Positions 6,201 through 15,061 are shown, numbered from the stretch's first letter. The stretch: DNA of 64,000 nt from Bacilli bacterium (GCA_016297695.1 JAEDGC010000001.1:60721-124720); one strand, 5' to 3'. The notes: a model not told the origin generated them from the sequence alone. Translations and numbers: made by a program.

Positions 6201-7376
6201 ATGGCAAAAAAGATTTGTCAAAAATGCCATAAAGAAATGGAGGATGGCAATTTTTATACATATAGAAATGGTGAAAAAACAGAGCTATGTAAAAAATGTT
6301 TAACCATGCATATAGATAATTTTGATCCTTCAACCTTTTTATGGCTTTGTGAAAAATTAGATGTACCATACATAGAGGCGGAATGGAATGTCCTAAGAGA
6401 CAGGGCTTATGCAAAAGACCCCACTAAAATGAATGGTATGTCTGTATTTGGTAAATATATAGCCAAAATGAAACTAAAACAATGGAAACAATATACTTGG
6501 GCGGATACTGAAAGATTAGCGGAAGAAGCAAAAAAAGCTGCGGAAGAACAATTAGCAAAAGAAAAAGAACAAGAAGCTTATGCAGAGGTGGCTTTCGCAC
6601 AAAACTTAATATCAGAAGCTCAATATAAAACATTAGTATCAACAGAAACTCAACATAAAAATGATAAACCTGCGGCGCCTCCGCCAATAGAAGAAACATA
6701 CTTCTTTGATGAAGATTATCTTCCAGATTTTGCGGCAAGCTTAACAGAAGATGATAAAATAAAAATGGCATTAAAATGGGGCAGATATTATAAACCATCT
6801 GAGTGGGTTGAATTGGAAAAAGCTTATACTGATATGGAAAATTCATTTGATATACAAGATGCGGATACCCGCAATACTCTAATACTCTTGTGTAAGACAA
6901 ATTTAAAAATGAATCAAGCCCTAGACAGCGGAGATATAGAAACCTACAAAAAGTTAAGCACTGTATCTGATAGTTTAAGAAAATCAGCAAAATTTACTGC
7001 CGCACAAAATAAAGAAAAGAAAGAAGAATTTGTTGATAGTGTAGGTCAGATTGTTTACTATTGTGAAAAATGGGGCGGACAAATTCCAAGATTTAAAATA
7101 GAAGCTCCGCAAGATATTATTGATACTATTATTAATGATAATAAACAATATATTAAAAACTTATTTTATCAAGATACTGCGCTGGCTCGTCAAATGGAAG
7201 ACTACTTAAAGAAAAGAGAAATTGCTGAACAACAACATAGAGATATGCTATTGGCAAAATCAAAAGGACAAGATTATGTAGAGATTTCTGATGCGGATAT
7301 CATAGAACATCAAGAAAATTTGCGGAAGATGCAAGAAGAGTCAGAGCAAATTTCTAATGGGGAGGCTGATGAATAA
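6201..7376 (+). CDS. Zinc-ribbon protein, probable terminase small subunit
   Basis: 391 residues from ATG 6201, with AAGGAG at 6182-6187. N-terminal Cys4 ribbon (CQKCHKEM ... CKKCLTM), conserved PYIEAEW and FGKYIAKMKL shared with the preceding gene, an Ala/Glu/Lys-rich coiled coil near residues 105-145, a proline-rich linker, then a mostly helical C-terminal half (SEWVELEKAYTDMENSF, with later charged helices). It overlaps the large terminase start (TAATG), the place where the small terminase subunit is normally encoded. DNA-binding ribbon, coiled coil and position support that role, but no homology is proved. Confidence 0.6.
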   Translation: MAKKICQKCHKEMEDGNFYTYRNGEKTELCKKCLTMHIDNFDPSTFLWLCEKLDVPYIEAEWNVLRDRAYAKDPTKMNGMSVFGKYIAKMKLKQWKQYTWADTERLAEEAKKAAEEQLAKEKEQEAYAEVAFAQNLISEAQYKTLVSTETQHKNDKPAAPPPIEETYFFDEDYLPDFAASLTEDDKIKMALKWGRYYKPSEWVELEKAYTDMENSFDIQDADTRNTLILLCKTNLKMNQALDSGDIETYKKLSTVSDSLRKSAKFTAAQNKEKKEEFVDSVGQIVYYCEKWGGQIPRFKIEAPQDIIDTIINDNKQYIKNLFYQDTALARQMEDYLKKREIAEQQHRDMLLAKSKGQDYVEISDADIIEHQENLRKMQEESEQISNGEADE

Positions 7377-7711
7377 TGGCATTAGCTGACATTATTGCTC
7401 TCTCTTGTGAAGATTCTAACAAAAAAAGTGGTATGTCAGAAGAAAGACTTAGGGCGCAATTGGAAAATTTACGCTATTTAATCAGTTTTTTTAGAGAATA
7501 TCCAGATTTATTTGTAGATTTTATTAAGGGAGAAGATTGTAATTTTAAATTTTTCTTCTATCAGAGAGTATTTTTGCGACAAGTCATGCGCTATAGATTT
7601 GTTTACGCAACCTATCCGCGCGCATTCTCTAAGTCATTTTTATCTATTATGGCATTAATGTTAAAAGCAATTTTATACCCAGGTTGTGAGCTCTTCATAA
7701 CTACTGGTGGT
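7376..7711 (+). CDS. terL: Terminase large subunit, exon 1
   Basis: First 112 residues of the packaging ATPase. The deviant Walker A motif YPRAFSKSF lies near residue 79, and the exon ends in ...LFITTGG. Without splicing the frame runs five codons into the intron and stops. The splice site is placed after GGT at 7711: it ends in T, pairs with the intron guide AATTTGCC near 8410-8417 with a T.G pair, and joins exactly in frame to KEQAASI at 8702, giving the familiar GGKEQAA run of large terminases. Start ATG overlaps the stop of the preceding gene. Confidence 0.9.
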
Positions 7712-8701
7712 AAATTTATATTTATATAATTTCAAATTTTTATAAAGGAGTTTTATAATGAGTGCAACAAATAATATAAGACATTTTGAAATTATAGATA
7801 CAGAAGAAAAAGCTTATTGGTTAGGATTTTTATATGCAGATGGTTCAGTTGGTTCTACTGATAATCGAATTGAGTTAGGATTAGCAGAGAAAGATTTAAC
7901 TCATATTGAAAAGTTTAAAGAATTTATTGGAATACCAAATAAAATTAGTTATAGACCTCAAACTAAATCTTATCGTTATTCTTTTAAAAGTATTCCTTGT
8001 AAAGAGGATTTGATAAACCACGGATGTGTACCTAAAAAATCTTTAATCTTAAAATTTCCAACAGAAGAACAAGTTCCAGAGCATCTAATAAGACATTTTA
8101 TTAGAGGATATTTTGATGGAGATGGTTGGTTTAGCAATACTTCCTCTTGTTTCCAAGTTGGGATTATTGGAACTGAAGATTTTATAAGAGGTTTTTTAAA
8201 TATAATTGATATTCAAAATAAAAGTAATAAAATTTTTATAGTACATAGAGAGCAAGGAGCTAAAAGATATGTTTTTAGTGGATTAAATGATGTAACTAAT
8301 TTTTTAAACTGGATATATAAAGATTCTACAATATACTTAGATAGAAAGTATGAACATTATTTAGATTTTATAAATAATGGAAGTAAGTATCATAAAAAAA
8401 AATAAATATAATTTGCCGTATAATATAGTAATATGTTATATGATTACTGCGGAATTAAGCGGGAAGGCTGAGATGCTAATCCGAACCGAAGGCTATGCAA
8501 AGTATAGTCAGGGGCAACGCATAGTAGGTGAAAAGATATAATCCTACCACGAGGCCGCAGCATAAAAGCTATAGGCTTTTTGAGATTATCTCACCAATAA
8601 TCAATACCTACCGTTATAACGAGGATGAAAAGATATGCTGAGCTTATGAGAAAATGAATCATAAGAAATAAATGATAAAAAGCATTTATGATAACAAACT
8701 G
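7712..8701 (+). mobile_element. Group I intron in terL
   Basis: 990 bp. It starts AAATTT after exon T 7711 and ends GATAACAAACTG before 8702. P1 pairs exon/intron GGT|AAATT with AATTTGCC just after the endonuclease gene, so that gene sits in the P1 loop. The core at about 8445-8660 has GCAACGCATAG and AAAAGATATGCTG, giving P7 GCATA/TATGC. A stretch of roughly 55 nt (AGTCAGGGGCAACGC... onward) is essentially identical to the dUTPase intron core on the other strand. Splicing is inferred from structure and frame restoration. Confidence 0.9.
7758..8405 (+). CDS. LAGLIDADG homing endonuclease in terL intron
   Basis: 215 residues. The two LAGLIDADG helices are AYWLGFLYADGSV near residue 19 and IRGYFDGDGWF near residue 114, with the catalytic acidic residues (ADG, DGDG) intact; a two-motif monomer. 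It would cut intronless terL and drive intron spread. Strong AAAGGAG ribosome site eight bases before ATG. It closely resembles the catalytic part of the dnaB-intron enzyme (60611-61444), which has an extra N-terminal HTH. Codons are AT-rich like the phage, so it appears well adapted and probably active. Confidence 0.9.
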   Translation: MSATNNIRHFEIIDTEEKAYWLGFLYADGSVGSTDNRIELGLAEKDLTHIEKFKEFIGIPNKISYRPQTKSYRYSFKSIPCKEDLINHGCVPKKSLILKFPTEEQVPEHLIRHFIRGYFDGDGWFSNTSSCFQVGIIGTEDFIRGFLNIIDIQNKSNKIFIVHREQGAKRYVFSGLNDVTNFLNWIYKDSTIYLDRKYEHYLDFINNGSKYHKKK

Positions 8702-10096
8702 AAAGAACAGGCCGCGTCAATCACTATGAGCAAGGTCGAAGAAATATGTAAGCTGATTCCTGCGTTGCAGAACGAGATTAAGTGGGACAGGGGCGCAACT
8801 AAAAAGACTAAAGATAGTGTTGAATATGTATTTAAAAATGGTAGTAAAATTAATATACTTCCCGCAAAAGAAAGCTCCCGAGGCCAAAGGCGCACAGGAG
8901 GACTCATGGAAGAGTGTGTTCTGATAGACCAGGAAGCCCTAAATGAAATTATTATACCTACAACCAACGTTGACAGATTATTGCCAGACGGAACCCGTCA
9001 TAAGGAAGAGATTATCAATAAATCTCAAGTGTATATTACTACAGCAGGCTATAAGAACTCATTCGCATATTCAAAATTAATTGAGTTATTTATACAAAGC
9101 GTAATAGATCCAAATCTTGTTACAGTAATGGGCGGAACTTATGAAACTCCTGTTGCGGAGGGTCTTATTGCAGATGACTTCGTCGCACAACTGAAACTGC
9201 AAGGTACTTTCAATGAGGACTCGTTTGATCGAGAATATCGCAGTGTCTGGACCGGAGATGTAAGTAATGCATTCTTCTCTGCGGAGAAGTTTGATAAACA
9301 TAGACAATTACTCCAACCTGAATATCAATTAAATAACAAGATAGGAAAAACTACTTATTACGTTATTGGAGTCGATGTTGGTAGATTAGACTGTACAACA
9401 GAAGCGGTTGTTATGAAAGTGGCTCCGCAGCAGCAAGGAACTGCATTAAAAAGTGTTGTTAATATATTTAGTTATGTTGCAGAAGATTTTGAACAGCAGG
9501 CTATAAAATTAAAGAAATTATTTTTCAAATTCCACGCAAAAGCATTAGCTATTGATGGTAACGGACTGGGTATTGGATTAATAGATTTTATGATAAAATC
9601 CCAAGTTGATCCCGAAACATCTGAAATATTACCACCTTTTGGAATTATTAATGATGATAAAGGTGAATATAAAAAGTATAAAACTGCGGATATGGTAAAT
9701 AATGCTATTTATATAATAAAAGCAAATGCACCAATCAATACAGAATGTTATACTTATGCGCAGACTCAAATGGGAAGTGGAAAAGTTAAATTCTTAATTG
9801 ATGATAGCTCCGCAAAAACAAAACTTATGCAAACAAAAGTGGGACAGAATATGACTGTTGAACAAAGAAATGAATATTTAATGCCATTCTTAAATACTAC
9901 TATTTTAAGAGAACAAATTTTAAATTTAGTACAAGAGAATGAAGGTATAAATATTATTTTAAAACAATCAAATAGAGGTATTAAAAAAGATAAATTTTCT
10001 GCTTTTATTTATGGTTTATATTTTATTAAACAAGAAGAAGATAGAAAGAAAAAGAGAAGAAGCAGAGATATGTCAGAATTTTTATTATTCTCTTAA
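8702..10096 (+). CDS. terL: Terminase large subunit, exon 2
   Basis: 464 residues continuing the packaging motor, total 576. Walker B is in ECVLIDQEAL (early part). The nuclease domain of RNase H fold shows VIGVDVGRLD with its first Asp near residue 227 of the exon, ALAIDGNGLG, and a late Asp in KKDKFSAFIYG. The first ~130 nt and a patch to about 9080 are clearly richer in G+C than the rest of the gene, a possible co-conversion tract left by intron homing. Joined in frame to exon 1 at GG|KEQ. Confidence 0.92.
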   Translation, partial: KEQAASITMSKVEEICKLIPALQNEIKWDRGATKKTKDSVEYVFKNGSKINILPAKESSRGQRRTGGLMEECVLIDQEALNEIIIPTTNVDRLLPDGTRHKEEIINKSQVYITTAGYKNSFAYSKLIELFIQSVIDPNLVTVMGGTYETPVAEGLIADDFVAQLKLQGTFNEDSFDREYRSVWTGDVSNAFFSAEKFDKHRQLLQPEYQLNNKIGKTTYYVIGVDVGRLDCTTEAVVMKVAPQQQGTALKSVVNIFSYVAEDFEQQAIKLKKLFFKFHAKALAIDGNGLGIGLIDFMIKSQVDPETSEILPPFGIINDDKGEYKKYKTADMVNNAIYIIKANAPINTECYTYAQTQMGSGKVKFLIDDSSAKTKLMQTKVGQNMTVEQRNEYLMPFLNTTILREQILNLVQENEGINIILKQSNRGIKKDKFSAFIYGLYFIKQEEDRKKKRRSRDMSEFLLFS

Positions 10097-10196
10097 AAAA
10101 TTTTAGGACAACGAAGTTTAAATATTTCTTCTTTATTTTTAAGATTATAAGATAAAGGAGAAATATCACTTTATAAACAGAAAGGGCGTTATTTTT

Positions 10197-10556
10197 ATGA
10201 AAGCAAGTCGTGGAGAAATAAAAATATTTGATATTTTAACTGCGGCAGGTCTGAATTTTGAAGAAGAATATAGCTTTCCAGATCTAGTAAGTGCTAAAAA
10301 AGCGCCGTTAAGATTTGATTTTGCAGTATTTGATGATGATGGAGATTTAGATTTTTTAATTGAGTATCAAGGTATACAGCATTATCTTCCTAAAGAAAAA
10401 TTTGGCGGATTAGCTGGATTAAGAAAACAGCAGTTTAATGATATGTTAAAAAGAGAGTATTGCCGCAAACATAATATAACTTTAGTTGAAATACCTTATA
10501 CAGAAGAAGGTCTTCTTGATTATGATTTAATTATGACTAAAGCAGGTTATAATTAA
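10197..10556 (+). CDS. Free-standing EDxHD/VSR-like endonuclease
   Basis: 119 residues. LRFDFAVFDDDGDLDFLIEYQGIQHY near residues 43-68 followed by REYCRKHNITLVEIPYT near residue 88 is the PD-(D/E)XK-related core of VSR-like phage homing endonucleases of the I-Bth0305I type. It matches the C-terminal catalytic part of the dUTPase-intron enzyme (FDFFINNEYLIEYDGEQHF ... NIPLIRIPYT) but lacks the DNA-binding N-terminus. It is not inside an intron but lies between terL and the portal gene, as free-standing homing enzymes often do. Target unknown. Confidence 0.72.
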   Translation: MKASRGEIKIFDILTAAGLNFEEEYSFPDLVSAKKAPLRFDFAVFDDDGDLDFLIEYQGIQHYLPKEKFGGLAGLRKQQFNDMLKREYCRKHNITLVEIPYTEEGLLDYDLIMTKAGYN

Positions 10557-10562
10557 TTAAAG

Positions 10563-10591
10563 TTGACAAAGATGAAAATTTTTGGTATACT
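10563..10591 (+). promoter_or_regulatory. Rightward promoter before the portal gene
   Basis: TTGACA, 17-bp spacer ending AAATTTTTGG, TATACT. Same class as 4782-4810 and 21649-21677. Confidence 0.85.
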
Positions 10592-10618
10592 ATACAAAGA
10601 GAAAGGAGAAGGATAGTT

Positions 10619-12139
10619 TTGATAAACAGACAAAATAACAATATAGAACAATCTCCTAAAATTGATTTCTCTAAAATAAAAGTTGGTTTAAAAACTTTAG
10701 ATGATGCTACATTAACTTTAACTCAAGAAAAAACAAATCCATATACAGATAAAAGTTATATTTTACAAGCTATTGAAAATTGTGATTATGAAGAAATGAT
10801 AAAAATCTCTGATTACTATTATAAGACAAGTGGTATTTACAACAGATTATGTAGATATATGGCTTATTTATATAGATATGATTGGATGGTTACCCCTTAT
10901 ATTAGTGATGAAAAACAAAAGAATGATAAAATGTTATCAACCTTTTACAAAATTTTACAATTTTTAGATAATTTTAATGTAAAAAGATTTTTTGGAGAAG
11001 TTGCTTTAAAAGTTATAAAAAATGGTTGTTATTATGGTTATAAAATATATAATAGTAACAATACATTATCTATACAAGAACTTCCAAGTAAATATTGTCG
11101 TTCAAGATTTAAAGTTGATTTGCAACCAGTTGTTGAATTTAATATGAAATACTTTGATGAAGTTTTCAAAGATGTAAATCAAAGAATGAAAATATTAAAT
11201 TTATTTCCGCCAGAATTTAAAAAAGGTTATAGTTTATATAAACAAAATAAATTAAAGCCTGAGTTTAGCGGAGATAGCGCTGGATGGTATATGTTAGATA
11301 TTAATTTTGCTTTTAAATTTAACATTAATGAAACAGATATTCCAACTTTTATTTCTGTAATTCCTGCTATTATTGATTTAAATACAACAGAAGAATTAAA
11401 TCTCAAAAAAATGCAACAACAGCTATTAAAAATAATAATTCAAAAAATGCCATTTGATAAAAATGGAGATATGATTTTTGATTTAGATGAAGCGGCTCAA
11501 CTTCATAATAATGCTGTGCATATGTTAAAAAGAGCAATTGGCATAGATGTATTAACGACTTTCGCGGATGTTGAAGTTGCTACTTTATCAGATAGAAATA
11601 CTAACACCACAACAGATGATTTAGCTATTGTTGAGAGAGAAGTTTTTAATGAAGCTGGTGTTTCTCAGAAGCAATTTAATACAGATGGTAATTTAGCTCT
11701 TGAAAAATCTATTTTAAATGATGAAGCTTCAATTTATAATTTAATTATTCAATTTGAAGATTTTTTAAATAGCATTATTAGACCTTTTTATAAAAATCCA
11801 AATAAATTATATTTTAAAGCACAAATATTGACAACTACAATTTATAATTATAAGGAAATGTCTAAAATGTATAAAGAGCAAATGCAATTAGGTTTTTCTA
11901 AACTATTGCCGCAAATTGCTCTTGGTCAATCTCAAAGTATGATTCTTGCAACTGCTTATTTTGAAAATGAAGTATTAGATTTGGTAACATTATTTATTCC
12001 CCCAATGATGTCATCAACTATGAATACAGAAGCTATTGATAAAATAAGAGAAGAGAATAAAGCTGGAAGACCATCAAATGAAGAATTAGGAAAAGAAGTT
12101 TCTGATAAAACTTTAGCTAATAAAGAAGCAGAAAGCTGA
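10619..12139 (+). CDS. Portal protein
   Basis: 506 residues, about the usual portal size. TTG start at 10619, 10 nt after AGGAG; the next in-frame ATG is too far in. The region YYYKTSGIYNRLCRYMAYLYRYDWMVTPY near residues 65-95, followed by long helices and a later EREVFNEAGVSQKQFN segment, fits portal proteins of Firmicutes siphophages. Portals form the dodecameric DNA channel at the capsid vertex. Position between terminase and protease genes supports the call. The C-terminal tail is Glu/Lys-rich. Confidence 0.82.
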   Translation: MINRQNNNIEQSPKIDFSKIKVGLKTLDDATLTLTQEKTNPYTDKSYILQAIENCDYEEMIKISDYYYKTSGIYNRLCRYMAYLYRYDWMVTPYISDEKQKNDKMLSTFYKILQFLDNFNVKRFFGEVALKVIKNGCYYGYKIYNSNNTLSIQELPSKYCRSRFKVDLQPVVEFNMKYFDEVFKDVNQRMKILNLFPPEFKKGYSLYKQNKLKPEFSGDSAGWYMLDINFAFKFNINETDIPTFISVIPAIIDLNTTEELNLKKMQQQLLKIIIQKMPFDKNGDMIFDLDEAAQLHNNAVHMLKRAIGIDVLTTFADVEVATLSDRNTNTTTDDLAIVEREVFNEAGVSQKQFNTDGNLALEKSILNDEASIYNLIIQFEDFLNSIIRPFYKNPNKLYFKAQILTTTIYNYKEMSKMYKEQMQLGFSKLLPQIALGQSQSMILATAYFENEVLDLVTLFIPPMMSSTMNTEAIDKIREENKAGRPSNEELGKEVSDKTLANKEAES

Positions 12140-12149
12140 GGAGAATAAT

Positions 12150-13400
12150 ATGTATAAATCATTAGCAACTATTAAATCTCCTGAATTTATTAATCTACAA
12201 CCAGTTGATATAAACCCTCTTATGAGTACCTGTGATATAAAGGTTTTATATTTAGGAAAAAATAGAAATCATAGTTATATTACTAAAGAAGTTGCTACAG
12301 AAATGGCAAAGACGTTAAGAGGGTGTCCAATTGTTGGATACTTTAAAGAAGAGCAACAAGATTTTAGAGACCATGGAGAACAAGTAGTAATGGATGAATC
12401 TGGTATTCATTTTAATTGTCTTACTACTCCCTATGGTTTTGTTGCGCCAGATGCAAAAGTATGGTTTCAAGAATTTGAAGACACTGACCAATTTGGTAAT
12501 GTAACAACAAGGGAATATTTAATGACAACTGGCTTTTTATGGACTGGACAATTTCCAGAAATTAAAGAAGCAGTGGATGAAGGCCGCCCTCAGTCAATGG
12601 AATTAGATGAAAAAACTTGTGAAGGAAATTGGGCAACCGATAATAATTCAGGTTTAGAATTTTTTATTATAAATGATGCAATATTTTCAAAATTATGTAT
12701 TTTAGGAGAAGATGTTGAGCCTTGTTTCGAGGGTAGTTCAGTTAAAACTACATTTACAAAAGATCTGGATGATAAATTTACAACTACATTATTCTCCATG
12801 ATGCAAGATTTACAATTTGTTTTAAAAGGAGGACCTAATATGCCAAATATGGACAATATTGAACAAACTGTTGAAGTTGAAAATCAAGAAATTACAGAAA
12901 CAGAAGTTCCTGTAGAAGAAACTCCAACAGAAGAAATAGTTGAAGAAACTCCTGCTGAAGAACCAACTGTAGAAGAAGAACCAGTTGTTGAAGAAGCTTC
13001 TGTAGAAGAACCTGCAGAAACTCCAGAGTCTACTGAATTTTCTTTATTACAAACTCAATATCAAGAATTACAAGCTAAATTTGATAATTTAAAGAAAGAT
13101 TATGATGAACTTGTAGAATTTAAATTACAAGTAGAAGATAAAGAAAAAGATGCTTTAATTAATAGTTTCTATATGTTATCAGATGAAGATAAAGCAGATG
13201 TAATTAAAAATAAAAGACAATATTCTTATGATGATATTGAAGCAAAACTTTCTGTTATTTGCGTAAGAAATAAAGTAAATTTCACAAATGACAATGAAGA
13301 AAAGCAAGATCAAGTTATTACATATTCTTTAAATGATGATACTGATAGTGTACCAGCTTGGTTAAAAGCAGTTCAAAGAACTCAATCAAAACAAGATTAA
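12150..13400 (+). CDS. Prohead protease fused to scaffold
   Basis: 416 residues. The N-terminal ~200 residues (KVLYLGKNRNHSYI, LRGCPIVGYF, AVDEGRPQSMELD) look like the capsid maturation protease module of this phage type. A very acidic Glu/Pro/Val linker at about 245-295 (repeats of EETP/VEEP) follows, then a coiled coil at about 300-335 and a short C-terminal region. Protease plus coiled-coil scaffold in one chain is common in HK97-fold phages; the scaffold would be cleaved after procapsid assembly. Catalytic residues were not assigned with certainty. Gene sits between portal and capsid genes. Confidence 0.75.
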   Translation: MYKSLATIKSPEFINLQPVDINPLMSTCDIKVLYLGKNRNHSYITKEVATEMAKTLRGCPIVGYFKEEQQDFRDHGEQVVMDESGIHFNCLTTPYGFVAPDAKVWFQEFEDTDQFGNVTTREYLMTTGFLWTGQFPEIKEAVDEGRPQSMELDEKTCEGNWATDNNSGLEFFIINDAIFSKLCILGEDVEPCFEGSSVKTTFTKDLDDKFTTTLFSMMQDLQFVLKGGPNMPNMDNIEQTVEVENQEITETEVPVEETPTEEIVEETPAEEPTVEEEPVVEEASVEEPAETPESTEFSLLQTQYQELQAKFDNLKKDYDELVEFKLQVEDKEKDALINSFYMLSDEDKADVIKNKRQYSYDDIEAKLSVICVRNKVNFTNDNEEKQDQVITYSLNDDTDSVPAWLKAVQRTQSKQD

Positions 13401-13418
13401 TATAAGGAGGACAATTAT

Positions 13419-13943
13419 ATGGCACAGATAGATAGAATTGGATTTGGTCAAGTAGAACCTAATCACTTATCTGCTCAAAGAACTGGACAGATTTATGCTC
13501 AGCTTCCCGCAGCATCTGCAATTACTACTCTTGAAAATGGTCAGTTTGCAAAATATGATTATGCTACTGGAGAAGTTAATTATACAGGCGCAGGCGAGTG
13601 GATGCTTGTATTTAATGAAGTAAAACTTTATGGTTCAAAAGAAACTTATAAGGATTTTGCTTTACAAAAGACAGATTATATTGATGGAGTTATGACTCCA
13701 AGATTATTTAAGACAAATGTTGGTGATATTTTCACAACTAATACAGTAAAGAAGGCTGCAACATCAAACACTGGCTCTACTACTGGTGAAGCTCTTGCTG
13801 AAAAGGATACACTCGTTGTAAATGCAGCAGGTTATCTTGAAAAGTCATCAGCCCCAACAGCAGGCGCAATGGTTTGGGAAGTAGCTAAGGTTACTACAAT
13901 GCCAGATGGTCAAGCCGCAGTTAAAATTGTAAGAATTAAGTAA
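13419..13943 (+). CDS. Putative capsid decoration protein
   Basis: 174 residues, beta-rich, Gly/Thr/Ala-rich, no Cys. Regions such as GQIYAQLPAASAITTLENGQ and VWEVAKVTTMPDGQAAVKIVR suggest a small beta-barrel structural protein. It lies between protease/scaffold and major capsid genes, where decoration proteins often lie, and shares the high-expression codon style (GGT, CTT, AAG) of the capsid gene, so it is probably made in large amounts. Role is inferred from position and composition. Confidence 0.55.
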   Translation: MAQIDRIGFGQVEPNHLSAQRTGQIYAQLPAASAITTLENGQFAKYDYATGEVNYTGAGEWMLVFNEVKLYGSKETYKDFALQKTDYIDGVMTPRLFKTNVGDIFTTNTVKKAATSNTGSTTGEALAEKDTLVVNAAGYLEKSSAPTAGAMVWEVAKVTTMPDGQAAVKIVRIK

Positions 13944-13956
13944 GGAGGTAAAAGAT

Positions 13957-14979
13957 ATGTTAGATTTTAATAATTTAGTAACTCTTGCAAAGAAAACTAC
14001 AGAAGCTGCTAATAAGCCAACAACTACTTTTTCTTATAATGATGTAAATTGTACTTATTCAGATCTTAATAATACTTTAAGAGAAGAATTAAATAACTAT
14101 GCTGGCACTTATGCATCCTTCCGTGAAAATAAAAACAAGATTTTCCAACTTGTAGAAACAATTATTGACGATGTACTTCCTCAGAGAGTTATGGAAGCAT
14201 ACGCACAGTTTGCAGAAATTAAGACTTTCAACCAGGGAGATAAGCCTGTATTCGTACAGAAAGTTACTGCTGCCTCAAGACGCAGAGCTAAACAGTTTAT
14301 TACTAAGGTAGGTCTTGCTGGTATTTATGAAGTATTTAAGCTTGATGGACAGAGCTATGAAGTTCCTACTTCTGCTTATGGCGGAGCTGCTCAGATTGGT
14401 CTCGAAGAGTTCCTTGATGGAAGAGTAGATTGGGGCGTTTTAGTAGACATTGTAATGGAAGGTCTTGATGAAGCTATTTATAGAGAAATGGCTAAGGCTC
14501 TTGTTGCTGCTGTAACAAGTCTTCAGTCTACAAATAAGACTACTCAAACTGGTTTCGTAGAGGCTGAAATGGATAAGCTTCTTCAAATTGCAGATTCTTA
14601 TGGTAAGGCAGAAATTTACTGCACATATGAATTTGCAGCTACAATGGTTCCTTCTACTGGTTGGGTATCTGATGATATGAGAAATCAGAAGTGGAATAAT
14701 GGTTATCTTGGTAACTATAAAACTCACAGAGTAATTGTTCTTCCTCAGTCTTTTGAAGATGAAACTAACACTAAGAAGGTTCTTGATCCTAGCTACGCTT
14801 GGATTATTCCTACTGGAACGGGTGAAAAGCCTATCAAGGTTGCTATGGAAGGTCAGACAATTGTTGATGAATATGTTAATAAAGATCGTTCAAGAGAAAT
14901 TCAAGTTTACAAGAAGATTGGTGTAGGCGCAAAGATTACTAATAATATTTGCGTTTATAAGAATAGTTCTCTTGCGTAA
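13957..14979 (+). CDS. Major capsid protein (HK97 fold)
   Basis: 340 residues. N-arm and helical scaffold contact region, then IDDVLPQRVMEAYAQFAE near residue 70, the E-loop/P-domain segment AASRRRAKQF, and the long spine region VDIVMEGLDEAIYREMAKAL near 165, ending with the A-domain DPSYAWIIPTG and a beta-rich tail. Codon use is biased to a few favoured codons, as expected for the most abundant protein. GGAGG ribosome site and a strong terminator immediately downstream also fit the major capsid gene. Confidence 0.88.
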   Translation: MLDFNNLVTLAKKTTEAANKPTTTFSYNDVNCTYSDLNNTLREELNNYAGTYASFRENKNKIFQLVETIIDDVLPQRVMEAYAQFAEIKTFNQGDKPVFVQKVTAASRRRAKQFITKVGLAGIYEVFKLDGQSYEVPTSAYGGAAQIGLEEFLDGRVDWGVLVDIVMEGLDEAIYREMAKALVAAVTSLQSTNKTTQTGFVEAEMDKLLQIADSYGKAEIYCTYEFAATMVPSTGWVSDDMRNQKWNNGYLGNYKTHRVIVLPQSFEDETNTKKVLDPSYAWIIPTGTGEKPIKVAMEGQTIVDEYVNKDRSREIQVYKKIGVGAKITNNICVYKNSSLA

Positions 14980-14989
14980 TTAGATAAAG

Positions 14990-15036
14990 AAAGGGAAGAT
15001 AAAATTTAATATTTTTATCTTCCCTTTTTATTTTTT
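14990..15036 (+). terminator. Terminator after the major capsid gene
   Basis: A 15-bp stem AAAGGGAAGATAAAA (14990-15004) with TTTTATCTTCCCTTT (15013-15027), followed by TTATTTTTT. Confidence 0.9.
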
Positions 15037-15061
15037 ATAAGAGATAAAAGGAGAGAATAAT

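Noticed and set aside
6424..6990. Leftward open frame of 188 codons opposite the 391-residue gene
   Set aside because: Lies fully antisense to a well-supported gene, Leu/Tyr/Phe-rich composition typical of antisense AT-rich coding DNA, no ribosome site.
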